Below, piece after piece: positions 26,005 to 34,515 of a DNA stretch of 64,000 nucleotides. Made by a program: the position numbers and the translations under genes. Location of the stretch: positions 1 to 64,000 of the forward strand of contig JAGKXD010000005.1 in the NCBI GenBank assembly GCA_021151525.1, given 5' to 3'. The notes beneath the pieces were generated by a model. That model was not told the origin of the DNA and searched no databases. It was given only the letters and a program-made list of their open reading frames with translations. Numbering within the stretch: position 1 is the first letter of the stretch; the number at the start of each line of letters is the position of its first letter. The stretch is from Cellvibrionaceae bacterium. GTDB taxonomy: Bacteria; Pseudomonadota; Gammaproteobacteria; Pseudomonadales; Cellvibrionaceae.

Positions 26005-27834
26005 ATGTATCAATTTTTTGAAAGCTTGATCAAACCCTTTCCTCCCGAACACCCCAAAGCTCCGCCCAAAACCCTCTTTGCATTTTGTCGCCATTACGCA
26101 CGCGGCGCAGAGCCCTTTTTAGTGAGCATGGCATTACTCACAGGCGCGATTGCGGTAATGGAAGTGTCACTCTTTGGTTTTCTAGGCAAGTTGGTCGATT
26201 GGCTAAATAGCCACACACCACAAAGTTTATGGACCGAATCACACCATGAATTATTGATGATGGGAGCCATTGTACTGGTAGGTTTACCTGTGACCGTTTT
26301 GCTGCATGGACTGATTATGCACCAAACCCTATTGGGTAATTTCCCTATGCGCATTCGCTGGCAAGCACATCGCTACTTACTGGGCCAAAGCTATCAGTTT
26401 TATCAAAATGAATTTGCCGGTCGTGTCGCCACCAAAGTTATGCAAACGGCGTTAGCGGTGCGCGAAACTATTATGAAATTGCTTGATGTACTGCTGTATG
26501 TATTCGTTTATTTTTCCAGCATTCTGGTTTTGCTAGGCAGTTTGGATTTCCGTTTGGCAATTCCTTTAGTTATATGGGTGTTGAGTTATGCAGGCCTGCT
26601 CTACTATTTTTTACCGAGACTCGCCAAAACTGCCATGCGCCAAGCTGACGCCCGCTCAGATATGACCGGACGTTTGGTTGATACTTACACCAACATCTCG
26701 ACCGTAAAATTGTTCTCCCACTCCAACCGTGAAGCCGAATACGCCAAACAAGGCATGGAGTATTTTCTAAGTACGGTTCATCCACAAATGCGTTTAGCAA
26801 CGGCACTTAGTTCCAGCGTTTGGGCGATTAATGCCGCACTGATCTTCTCCGTTGCGTTTGTGTCTATTTGGCTGTGGAGCAATCTCGCCATTACGACTGG
26901 CGCTATTGCCGCAGCGATTGGTTTGGTGTTGCGTTTAAACGGCATGGCGCAATGGATTATGTGGGAAGTATCTGCCCTCTTTGAAAATATCGGCACGGCG
27001 AAAGATGGTTTAAATACTTTATCCATTCCACGCGAAGTGCAAGATATCGACAACGCTAAATCACTGACTCTGACCGACAGCCGCATCGAATTTAAAGATG
27101 TAAAATTTAATTACGGCAAAGATAGCGGTCTTATCAACGATTTCAATCTTGATATTAAATCCGGTGAAAAAATTGGTTTGGTTGGCCGATCAGGTGCAGG
27201 AAAATCCACGCTCGTTAATTTGTTGTTGCGTTTTTATGATGTTGAAAGCGGTAGCATTTTAATCGATGGCCACAACATTGCGCAGGTACAACAAGAAAGT
27301 TTACGCGCGCAAATTGGTATGGTGACGCAGGATACTTCGCTGCTGCATCGCTCCATTCGCGACAACCTGCTCTACGGCAAACCCGATGCTACAGATGCAG
27401 ATATGATTGAAGCCGCCAAACAAGCAGAAGCGCACGATTTTATTTTGCAATTAAGCGATAACCAAGGCCGCACCGGTTACGATGCCCACGTTGGCGAACG
27501 CGGTGTAAAACTTTCTGGCGGTCAACGCCAGCGCATTGCGATTGCACGCGTACTATTAAAACACGCACCTATTTTAATTATGGATGAAGCAACTTCTGCA
27601 TTGGATTCTGAAGTGGAAGCAGCGATTCAAACCAATTTAAATAAATTAATGCAAGGTAAAACGGTAATTGCAATCGCGCATCGCCTCTCGACAATTGCAG
27701 CACTGGATCGATTAATTGTGTTGGATAAAGGGTGTATTGTTGAGCAAGGGACTCATGCGGAGTTAATTGCTAAACAAGGTATTTATGCGCAGTTGTGGGA
27801 AAGGCAGTCTGGGGGGTTCTTGGGGGAGATGTGA
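26005..27834 (+). CDS. ABC exporter, fused permease and ATPase
   Basis: A 609-residue half-transporter with an N-terminal six-helix type IV (MsbA-like) transmembrane domain (about residues 35-325) and a C-terminal nucleotide-binding domain (about 355-605). The ATPase has Walker A GRSGAGKST, signature LSGGQRQRI, Walker B ILIMDEATSALD and the switch His (AIAHRLST). It works as a homodimer. The MYQFFESLIKPFPP N-terminus is typical of a subgroup of unassigned proteobacterial exporters, so the start is sound. Substrate is unknown: lipid, peptide or drug. It stands alone, with no accessory genes. Confidence 0.93.
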   Translation: MYQFFESLIKPFPPEHPKAPPKTLFAFCRHYARGAEPFLVSMALLTGAIAVMEVSLFGFLGKLVDWLNSHTPQSLWTESHHELLMMGAIVLVGLPVTVLLHGLIMHQTLLGNFPMRIRWQAHRYLLGQSYQFYQNEFAGRVATKVMQTALAVRETIMKLLDVLLYVFVYFSSILVLLGSLDFRLAIPLVIWVLSYAGLLYYFLPRLAKTAMRQADARSDMTGRLVDTYTNISTVKLFSHSNREAEYAKQGMEYFLSTVHPQMRLATALSSSVWAINAALIFSVAFVSIWLWSNLAITTGAIAAAIGLVLRLNGMAQWIMWEVSALFENIGTAKDGLNTLSIPREVQDIDNAKSLTLTDSRIEFKDVKFNYGKDSGLINDFNLDIKSGEKIGLVGRSGAGKSTLVNLLLRFYDVESGSILIDGHNIAQVQQESLRAQIGMVTQDTSLLHRSIRDNLLYGKPDATDADMIEAAKQAEAHDFILQLSDNQGRTGYDAHVGERGVKLSGGQRQRIAIARVLLKHAPILIMDEATSALDSEVEAAIQTNLNKLMQGKTVIAIAHRLSTIAALDRLIVLDKGCIVEQGTHAELIAKQGIYAQLWERQSGGFLGEM

Positions 27835-27884
27835 GTTTAAAATATACAGTTATCTTTTTTTAATGTGGTTAGGGTACACGGCTA

Positions 27885-28382
27885 ATGAGTAAATACAAAA
27901 GGATAAAGAATATTTGTTGTCACTTTACGAGAAACCTTGCTTACCATCAGGCAGGAATACGCAAGTCTAACAACGCACTTGAACGTGACTTCTGGCGAAT
28001 CGCAAATGGAAATTTTGCTGAAATTGCCATTTTAGAGTTTTGCAAACTATTTGGTGGCCGAAACGAAAAACATAGATGGGTAGATATTGTTGACGATGAA
28101 GAAAACTTTAAAAAACAAATAGAAATTAAAACCGCATTAAGCTTTAATGAATTTGAAAAATACGTAGAGGATGTCAAAAAATATCGTGATAAGTACTTGT
28201 CGCATCTTGACGATGCCATGGATCTCGAATTACCACATCTTCAAGTCGCCACAAAAGCAGTATTTACATATTATGAGTATGTAGTTTCCAAAGATGGTGT
28301 GGGTGCATTTCCAGAGGATCTGCAAAATTTCTATATGACGTCATTCGCAGAAGCTGAGGGCGAATATCCACTCAAATCTTAA
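27885..28382 (+). CDS. Putative HEPN-domain protein, AbiU2-like
   Basis: A 165-residue, mainly helical, charged protein. It contains RDKYLSH, a match to the HEPN RNase motif R-x(4-6)-H, preceded by a long helix with conserved-looking FGGRNEKHRW and GNFAEIAILEFCKLF segments. The arrangement resembles AbiU2-type HEPN proteins; other HEPN members are toxins or abortive-infection effectors. This is a tentative motif-based call. No cognate nucleotidyltransferase (MNT) antitoxin is adjacent. The base composition appears slightly more AT-rich than the ABC gene before it, and a MITE-like inverted repeat begins 42 bases after the stop, which suggests acquisition by transfer. Confidence 0.55.
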   Translation: MSKYKRIKNICCHFTRNLAYHQAGIRKSNNALERDFWRIANGNFAEIAILEFCKLFGGRNEKHRWVDIVDDEENFKKQIEIKTALSFNEFEKYVEDVKKYRDKYLSHLDDAMDLELPHLQVATKAVFTYYEYVVSKDGVGAFPEDLQNFYMTSFAEAEGEYPLKS

Positions 28383-28424
28383 CAGACTGTTACGATCACA
28401 AGGACAAGGCAAAGTCATTTAGCA

Positions 28425-28593
28425 TGTAGGTTGGCGGTAAGCTTGCGCACCCCAACATTTCTGACTCATTACTGGTACACCATTTGAAGAATGGCATTAA
28501 CCGCTTTCGTACATTTTATTTTACGGTTTATGCGGGAAGATGGTCATGTTGGGGTGCGGCGTGCGCAAGCTTACGCCTTACCACCAACCTACA
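28425..28593. repeat. MITE/REPIN-like imperfect inverted repeat
   Basis: The left arm (28425-28458, TGTAGGTTGG...CCCCAACAT) reappears inverted as the right arm (28546-28593, ATGTTGGGGTGC...CCAACCTACA), the latter with two small insertions. About 87 bases lie between. Outer ends TGTAGGTTGG/CCAACCTACA and inner ACCCCAACAT/ATGTTGGGGT are perfect. I see no transposase and no target duplication. It accounts for most of the 320-base gap between the HEPN-like gene and the phosphate transporter gene; the rest is a terminator. Confidence 0.75.
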
Positions 28594-28643
28594 GATCGCA
28601 CTCTGAAAATAACGATTTCCTTTTTAACAAAGTTCAAAACACA

Positions 28644-28683
28644 CCCATAAAAAAACCGAGCAATTGCTCGGCTTTTTTATGGG
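28644..28683. terminator. Bidirectional Rho-independent terminator
   Basis: A near-perfect palindrome: CCCATAAAAAAACCGAGCAA is the complement of TTGCTCGGTTTTTT-like sequence to its right. The stem CCGAGCAATTGCTCGG is flanked by A7 and T6. It ends the minus-strand phosphate transporter transcript 20 bases after its stop, and could stop transcription from the plus side. Confidence 0.9.
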
Positions 28684-28702
28684 TTTAAATTCAACGAAAA
28701 AC

Positions 28703-30172
28703 TTACAAGAAAACTTTAACACCCACGAAGAACAAACCACCAGCCAACAAAATAGTTGCTGGCAAAGTTAGCACCCACGCCATCAAAATTGTTTTAATAG
28801 TCGCAAATTGCAAACCAGATTTATTGGCAACCATGGTGCCCGCTACTGCGGAGGAAAGCACATGGGTTGTTGATACGGGCATACCGGTAATACTTGCAAT
28901 ACCAATTGCAGTTGCTGCGGTAATTTGTGCAGACATACCTTGCGAGTAAGTCATGCCAGTTTTACCAATTTTTTCGCCGACAGTTTTTACCACGCGGCGC
29001 CAGCCAGTCATTGTGCCCAAACCCAATGCCAAAGCAACAGCAATGATTGCCCAGTAAGGTGCAAACTCAGTAGTAGCGGTAATGTCTTTACGCAATTTAC
29101 CCAAATCATCTTTATCTTTAGCGGAAATGCCATCAGCTTTCGCCATTTTCTTTGCGGTGTCATCAATGCACAACAACATACGACGTACTTCGCGGCGGTT
29201 ATCAATACTCAGTTTGTTGTAATCATCCACGTCTTTTAATTGTGCAGACAAGCTGTTGATTGCAACCATGGCATTTTTGGAATCACATTTTTCCTCTGCA
29301 GTTAAACTCGCTTCAGTTTTGGTGAAATCAATTTTTTTACCCAAGGCTTCTTTATTTTTATCGTAAATATCACCGAGGTAAGTCGCAGCATCGCGTGTTT
29401 TGTTGATGTCCAGAGTGGAGGTATTCAAATCTAACACAAAGTGAGCAGGTGCCATGCAAATCAACACGAGCATCACCATACCAATACCTTTTTGACCATC
29501 GTTCGAACCGTGTACAAAGCTCAAGCCCATTGCTGATGCTACCAAGGTTGCACGAGTCCAAAATGGTGGATGTTTTTTTCCGTCAATACTTTCACGCTCT
29601 TCTGGTGTTTTGTGAATTTTTTGACCTGGCCACATGCGCTTCAACAACAGCAAAACCAATGCAGCAACCAAAAAACCAATTAGAGGAGAAACCAACAACG
29701 ACAACATAATGTCAGTTGCTTTTTTGGTATTAATACCATCAGCCAACGGCAAATGAGTTAAGAGTGCATGAGCACCGCCTACTCCTAAAATTGAACCAAT
29801 AAGCGTGTGTGAACTTGAGGATGGAATTCCAAAATACCAGGTTCCCAAATTCCAAAAAATCGCCGAGGTTAAAAGCGAGAACACCATAATCATCCCGTAG
29901 GATGAGGTGACGTTGAGCAGCAAATCTACAGGCAGCAAATGAACAATCGCATAAGCAACCCCGAGACCGCCAATCATTACACCAAGGAAGTTGAAAATCC
30001 CCGAAGCCACAACCGCCATGTGTGGTGGCATAGCTTTGGTGTAAATAACTGTTGCCACCGCGTTTGCAGTATCGTGGAAACCGTTAATAAATTCGTAAGC
30101 CAGAACAAAAGCCAAGGATAAAAACAAGGCTAATCCGAGTGGAAAGCTGAGTCCGGTGAACATTTCTAACAT
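28703..30172 (-). CDS. Low-affinity inorganic phosphate transporter, Pit family
   Basis: A 489-residue PiT-family permease that imports metal-phosphate with protons. Both family signature repeats are present: GFHDTANAVAT near residue 32 in the N-terminal half and FVHGSNDGQKGIGM in the middle, along with SSSSHTLIGS and its C-terminal counterpart GMPVSTTHVLSS. About ten to twelve membrane helices flank a hydrophilic loop (about residues 255-370) rich in Lys and Asp. It resembles E. coli PitA/PitB. No phoU-like DUF47 gene accompanies it. It has its own terminator. Confidence 0.93.
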   Translation of the reverse strand: MLEMFTGLSFPLGLALFLSLAFVLAYEFINGFHDTANAVATVIYTKAMPPHMAVVASGIFNFLGVMIGGLGVAYAIVHLLPVDLLLNVTSSYGMIMVFSLLTSAIFWNLGTWYFGIPSSSSHTLIGSILGVGGAHALLTHLPLADGINTKKATDIMLSLLVSPLIGFLVAALVLLLLKRMWPGQKIHKTPEERESIDGKKHPPFWTRATLVASAMGLSFVHGSNDGQKGIGMVMLVLICMAPAHFVLDLNTSTLDINKTRDAATYLGDIYDKNKEALGKKIDFTKTEASLTAEEKCDSKNAMVAINSLSAQLKDVDDYNKLSIDNRREVRRMLLCIDDTAKKMAKADGISAKDKDDLGKLRKDITATTEFAPYWAIIAVALALGLGTMTGWRRVVKTVGEKIGKTGMTYSQGMSAQITAATAIGIASITGMPVSTTHVLSSAVAGTMVANKSGLQFATIKTILMAWVLTLPATILLAGGLFFVGVKVFL

Positions 30173-30269
30173 AGTAAGTCGCCTGTAATAAAATGGCTTG
30201 AAAAACCGTTACGTTATTATGACATAAAGCTATTTGGATTCTAAGAATAGGCAAACCCGAAGGTTTGTG

Positions 30270-30815
30270 TTACCACATCAAATCATCGGGAATGACATAA
30301 TCTTTATAAGGATCATCTTCGTCTGTTTGCTGTTGGGCTTTTACGTTAGCAACCAGCACAGACTTTTCATCGCGCAGGGCAATTTTGTCCGCTACAACAC
30401 GTGGTACAACTTCATAGCCCTCCCCCAATTTCACTACCGCCAAAACACCGCGCGCAACTTGCTCAAGCACCAGCGGCGATACGCGCATTTTCTTGATCAG
30501 CTTGCCATCTGTGAAGTTGTATTCCACATCATTTTGACCAGCGCCTTTAGGTTGGCGATGGTTTTCAATGAGCTGCTTAACCTGTGCGGCAATGGCTTTT
30601 TGCTCCTGCTCAGCATTGCGCTGGCGATTAAGTTCGCGATCGCGCTCAGCTTTCTCCAGCCTTGCCTGCTCGGCGGATTGCTTAACTTCATCCACCACTG
30701 GCTCAGCAGAGCGGCGCGCAACATTGGTCTCTTTACGCTTCTCTTTATTCGCTTGCTTGGCTTTTTTGCTATCAATCAAACCGGCTTTTAGCAGTTGGTC
30801 TTGGAGGGAGGCCAT
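30270..30815 (-). CDS. DUF2058 family protein (YaiL-like)
   Basis: A 181-residue cytoplasmic protein of the DUF2058/YaiL family. The N-terminus MASLQDQLLKAGLIDSKKAKQ is the family signature. A long, highly charged coiled-coil region (about residues 18-85) rich in Lys, Glu, Arg and Gln precedes a compact C-terminal domain (NDVEYNFTDGKLIKKM...). The family lacks a firm function; E. coli YaiL has been called a nucleoprotein. I chose the start at 30815; upstream in-frame codons to 30848 are unsupported. It is divergent from earP, 71 bases away. Confidence 0.88.
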   Translation of the reverse strand: MASLQDQLLKAGLIDSKKAKQANKEKRKETNVARRSAEPVVDEVKQSAEQARLEKAERDRELNRQRNAEQEQKAIAAQVKQLIENHRQPKGAGQNDVEYNFTDGKLIKKMRVSPLVLEQVARGVLAVVKLGEGYEVVPRVVADKIALRDEKSVLVANVKAQQQTDEDDPYKDYVIPDDLMW

Positions 30816-30886
30816 AAAAATTCGTCCATTACGAGAAATGTCGCGCATAATAGCGCCCTCTTTTTCCCAACAGCAAGAACCATTAC

Positions 30887-32029
30887 ATGAGTCATCTGCC
30901 CTTTAAAACATGGGATATCTTTTGTCGTGTGGTAGATAACTACGGTGACATAGGCGTCTGCTGGCGTTTGGCGCGGCAGCTCGCCCACGAATACCCATTC
31001 CAGGTGCGCTTATGGGTGGATGAAATAGCGGCTTTGAGCCAAATTTGGCCGAACGTAACAGCTGCAACTCAGCAGTTTATTAATGGAGTCGATGTACGCA
31101 TTTGGCCAGAAAGCCTTGCAGGTATTGAGCCCGCCGATGTAGTCGTAGAAGCCTTTGCCTGTGAGTTACCTGAGAATTACCTCGCAGCGATGAAGCATCG
31201 CCCTACCCCATCCCATTGGTTCAATTTGGAATACTTAAGCGCGGAAGATTGGGTTGAAGGCTGCCACGGCTTGTTTTCCATGCATCCGCAACTTGGCCTC
31301 AAAAAAGCCTTCTTCTTTCCCGGCTTTAGCCTAAAAACCGGCGGCTTATTAAAGGAAGGCGCATTGCAAATTGAACGAGATAGCTTTCAGACCGATGCCA
31401 CCAATAAAGCGAGCTTTTTTCAGGACATAGGTATTGAGCCACACAAAAATGAACTGATCATCTCTCTGTTCGGTTACGAAAACTCGGCCATTGGTTCTCT
31501 GTTAGATGCTTGGATTAACTCGCCGATTCCCATTTTATGCCTAGTGCCTAACAGCAAAATCCTGCCCGATATCAATCGCTACTTGGGCGAAAGCCTTATT
31601 TCAGGCGATGAGCTTATCAGAGGCGCATTGCGAATTAAGGTCATTCCCTTTCTCAGCCAAACTGGTTATGACCGGCTTTTGTGGGTCTGCGATTTGAATT
31701 TCGTCCGCGGCGAAGACTCGTTTGTGCGCGCCCAATGGGCAGGCAGCCCTTTGGTTTGGCATATCTACCCGCAGGAAGATGACATCCACTTAGTTAAGTT
31801 AGATGCGTTCCTGAACAGCTACCTGACAAATGCTGATCCAAGGCTACAAATTGCCATTCGCACGCTATGGCACGACTGGAACTCTGGCGAAAACTGCAGC
31901 CAAAGCTGGAATGATGCTACAGCCGAGCTGCAAAACTGGCAAAAACATAGTCGCAACTGGTGCCAGCACCTAAATTCTTTGGGGGATTTAGCTTCAAATA
32001 TGGTGCAATTTTGCCAAAAAACGCTATAG
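30887..32029 (+). CDS. earP: Elongation factor P arginine rhamnosyltransferase
   Basis: EarP transfers rhamnose from dTDP-rhamnose to Arg32 of EF-P, activating it for polyproline synthesis. The 380-residue GT-B glycosyltransferase (family GT104) begins with the diagnostic FCRVVDNYGDIGVCWRLARQL, holding the Asp residues (17 and 21) equivalent to the catalytic pair described for Pseudomonas EarP. The nucleotide-sugar site FVRGEDSFVRAQWAG is near residue 270. The target gene efp starts 68 bases downstream on the same strand, which confirms the pairing. Confidence 0.96.
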   Translation: MSHLPFKTWDIFCRVVDNYGDIGVCWRLARQLAHEYPFQVRLWVDEIAALSQIWPNVTAATQQFINGVDVRIWPESLAGIEPADVVVEAFACELPENYLAAMKHRPTPSHWFNLEYLSAEDWVEGCHGLFSMHPQLGLKKAFFFPGFSLKTGGLLKEGALQIERDSFQTDATNKASFFQDIGIEPHKNELIISLFGYENSAIGSLLDAWINSPIPILCLVPNSKILPDINRYLGESLISGDELIRGALRIKVIPFLSQTGYDRLLWVCDLNFVRGEDSFVRAQWAGSPLVWHIYPQEDDIHLVKLDAFLNSYLTNADPRLQIAIRTLWHDWNSGENCSQSWNDATAELQNWQKHSRNWCQHLNSLGDLASNMVQFCQKTL

Positions 32030-32097
32030 TAGCCGCCGAATTTATCCCAGCAATCGGCGTTGCCTAGCAATGTCATTTACATTTATTGAGAGTCATC

Positions 32098-32664
32098 ATG
32101 AAAACAGGTCAAGAATTACGCGCCGGTCATGTAATCAACATCGACGGTTCACCTTGGTTAATCCAAAAAGTAGAAATCAGCCGCTCAGGTCGTAACACTG
32201 CCGTTGTTAAAACCAAGTTGAAAAACTTGCTCAACGGTTATTTGACCGAAACTCCATACAAAGCTGATGACAAATTTGAAGACATCGTTTTGGATCGTAA
32301 AGACGTAACCTACTCTTACTACGCAGACCCAATGTACGTTTTCGTAGACAGCGATTACAACCAATACGAATTGACTGCTGACGAACTCGGCGATATGGGT
32401 CCATACATTGAAGACGGTATTGACGATGTATGTGAAGCTGTATTCTATGATGGCAAAGTAATTTCTATTACCCCACCAAACTCCGTAACTCGTGAAGTTG
32501 TTTACACCGAGCCATCAGTTCGTGGTGATACTTCAGGTAAAGTGATGAAGCCAGCTCGCTTGACCAACGGTACTGAAATTCAAGTATCTGCATTCGTAGA
32601 AATCGGCGATCGCATCATTATCGATACCCGTACTCACGAATACAAATCTCGCGCTAAAGACTAA
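32098..32664 (+). CDS. efp: Translation elongation factor P
   Basis: EF-P binds between P- and E-sites of stalled ribosomes and promotes peptide bonds at consecutive prolines. The 188-residue protein has three beta-barrel domains. The tip loop of domain I reads EISRSGRNTAVV, with Arg at position 32, the rhamnosylated type found with EarP, not the Lys modified by EpmA. The start at 32098 follows GAGAG; four residues upstream (from 32086) are not family-like. Neighbouring earP supplies the modification. Codons appear to be of the highly expressed type. A terminator follows. Confidence 0.97.
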   Translation: MKTGQELRAGHVINIDGSPWLIQKVEISRSGRNTAVVKTKLKNLLNGYLTETPYKADDKFEDIVLDRKDVTYSYYADPMYVFVDSDYNQYELTADELGDMGPYIEDGIDDVCEAVFYDGKVISITPPNSVTREVVYTEPSVRGDTSGKVMKPARLTNGTEIQVSAFVEIGDRIIIDTRTHEYKSRAKD

Positions 32665-32679
32665 TTTTTATTAGTTGCT

Positions 32680-32712
32680 AGGAGCTACTTATATAAGTAG
32701 CTCCTGATTTTC
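32680..32712 (+). terminator. Rho-independent terminator after efp
   Basis: AGGAGCTACTT and AAGTAGCTCCT form a perfect 11-base stem around ATAT, followed by GATTTTCC. The T-run is short and interrupted, so termination may be less than complete. It lies 15 bases after the efp stop. Confidence 0.8.
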
Positions 32713-32891
32713 CTTCCCCTGCTTTATCGTTTTACCCTTCTCGCTTCATTGCATCCTTCGCCTTAAAAATCCCAAATCCCAACCACTCATAATTGATTTT
32801 TACCACTCGGCATTTTTATGCCCGCGAGTTTTATCGCCTACTTTAATCTCACCCCCCATAAGCTGGGCTAAATGCTGAATGGAGAGATCTG

Positions 32892-33164
32892 ATGCGACTC
32901 ATAGCGATTATTTTTTTATTATGTCTCTGCATGCCCCTCACCGTTCACGCCAATGCACTCGCCCCCAAGACTCAACAACTTTCGTTCAAGCCAGACTCCT
33001 TTGAAATTGTTATCACAGGATTAAAACCTAACGAACAAAAGTTTGGCATCAAGATTCAATTTAAACAGTTCAATTGTCGATTCAGCTTAAGTGAAATTTT
33101 AATTTATCAATTTCTATCGCTAGCTTTAATTGTGAGCTTTTTTCATTTAACGATAAATAATTAG
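32892..33164 (+). CDS. Small exported protein, possibly degenerate
   Basis: A 90-residue ORF with a good GAGAG ribosome site and a convincing signal sequence (hydrophobic residues 3-19, cleavage probably after AHAN-like VHANA near 22). About 40 polar residues follow, and it ends with a second hydrophobic stretch (IYQFLSLALIVSFFHL). I recognise no family. It lies 15 bases upstream of a membrane acyltransferase gene on the same strand. The abrupt hydrophobic C-terminus could reflect a frameshifted remnant of a larger gene, or a real small membrane protein. Confidence 0.45.
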   Translation: MRLIAIIFLLCLCMPLTVHANALAPKTQQLSFKPDSFEIVITGLKPNEQKFGIKIQFKQFNCRFSLSEILIYQFLSLALIVSFFHLTINN

Positions 33165-33179
33165 CTATAAAGGGAAGCT

Positions 33180-34385
33180 ATGACCACAGATAACAATCGC
33201 TTTCATTCACTCGATACAGTACGCGCATGCGCTTTACTTGCCGGAATCGTTTTACATGCTTCCATGTCATTTCTACCGGGCTTTCGTGAAACTCATTGGC
33301 CGCTAGCAGATAACTCAACAAGCACAGGTTTAGGCATAGTTTATTTTGTCATTCACATATTTCGCATGACATTGTTTTTTATCATCGCAGGCTTCTTCGC
33401 ACGACTCCTGCATCAACGATTAGGAACTAAAGGCCTTATCAAAAATCGTTTAAAACGTATTGGTTTGCCCTTAGTGGCTGCACTCATGTTTATAATGCCG
33501 CTCACCATCATTGCGTTTATTTGGGCAAATAAACAATTGGGCACCCAGGGCCCACCTAAAATGGAATTTCCGTTTCCAATTATTGGACCACCGATACCTT
33601 GGGGCCACTTGTGGTTTCTCTATGTGTTATTGGTTATTTATTTTATCGTACTAAGCACCCGATCCCTGATTGTATTTTTTGATACGAATGAATCACTACA
33701 AAAAAAAATTACTAAAATAATTTCATTCTGCTTTAAAACCAGAACGCTAGTTTTATTACTAGCAATTCCACTTGCCACAGCATTATTTTTTACGCAATGG
33801 TGGCCACAGTGGCAAGGTGTTCCTGCACCCATTATGGGGCTTATACCAAATTTTCCTGCGCTACTCGCTTATGTATCTGCATTTCTAATCGGTTGGTTTT
33901 TGCATAAACATCAAGTTGGCTTGCACATGCTTGCCGCCGACTGGCCACTGTATTTTTCAGGCGCATGCGTAGGCGTTATTGTCGCACTTTATATCGCGGG
34001 CATTCAGCCAGCTTTTACAACCATACCACTGAATACTCTTGAGCGCGCAATTTATGCAGGCAGCTATATATTTGCGCAATGGTGCGGTGCATTTGCTTTT
34101 ATTGGGATGGCCGTGCGCCATATAAAAACGCCCAGCACCAAATGGCGCTATCTCGCAGATGCATCTTATTGGATGTACCTCATACATCTTCCTATAGTTT
34201 GGATATTGCAAGCATGGATGTTGCAATGGCAGCTTCATTGGGCAATAAAACTTTCACTTAACCTAATAATAACCAACCTGCTATTGCTAGCGAGTTATCA
34301 CTACTTAGTACGCAGTACACTTATTGGAAAATTTCTCAATGGGAAGGTACACCCAAAATCAATGCATCTGAAGGCTAATGGATAG
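33180..34385 (+). CDS. Membrane acyltransferase 3 family protein (OpgC-like)
   Basis: A 401-residue polytopic membrane protein with about ten helices, of the acyltransferase 3 (OafA/NodX/OpgC) family that O-acylates sugars on the envelope. The family N-terminal block appears as HSLDTVRACALLAGIVLHAS, with the expected His at the end of the first helix, followed by FFIIAGFFARLL and an arginine-rich loop. Closest in feel to OpgC-type proteins (glucan succinylation), but the substrate cannot be told. An AAAGGGAAG ribosome site precedes the ATG. The LytS-like kinase gene follows after 130 bases. Confidence 0.87.
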   Translation: MTTDNNRFHSLDTVRACALLAGIVLHASMSFLPGFRETHWPLADNSTSTGLGIVYFVIHIFRMTLFFIIAGFFARLLHQRLGTKGLIKNRLKRIGLPLVAALMFIMPLTIIAFIWANKQLGTQGPPKMEFPFPIIGPPIPWGHLWFLYVLLVIYFIVLSTRSLIVFFDTNESLQKKITKIISFCFKTRTLVLLLAIPLATALFFTQWWPQWQGVPAPIMGLIPNFPALLAYVSAFLIGWFLHKHQVGLHMLAADWPLYFSGACVGVIVALYIAGIQPAFTTIPLNTLERAIYAGSYIFAQWCGAFAFIGMAVRHIKTPSTKWRYLADASYWMYLIHLPIVWILQAWMLQWQLHWAIKLSLNLIITNLLLLASYHYLVRSTLIGKFLNGKVHPKSMHLKANG

Positions 34386-34515
34386 AACATACATACAACC
34401 CGTCAATGAGAAGGCGAGACATTCTATTGGAGCTATACTTGCACTAAGACTCGGTGTATATTTTTTAATGCCATAACTCAGGTAAATGTTCTTTGCAAAA
34501 AAACCTAGCATCTAA

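Noticed and set aside
25780..26094. 104-residue minus-strand frame upstream of and overlapping the ABC exporter start
   Set aside because: Its first third is antisense to the conserved N-terminus of the exporter, no ribosome site is seen and no family is recognised. A shorter gene within 25780-26004 cannot be excluded but has no good start codon.
28491..28688. 65-residue plus-strand frame between the HEPN-like gene and the phosphate transporter
   Set aside because: It is made of the inverted repeat and the terminator hairpin; translation is low-complexity chance.
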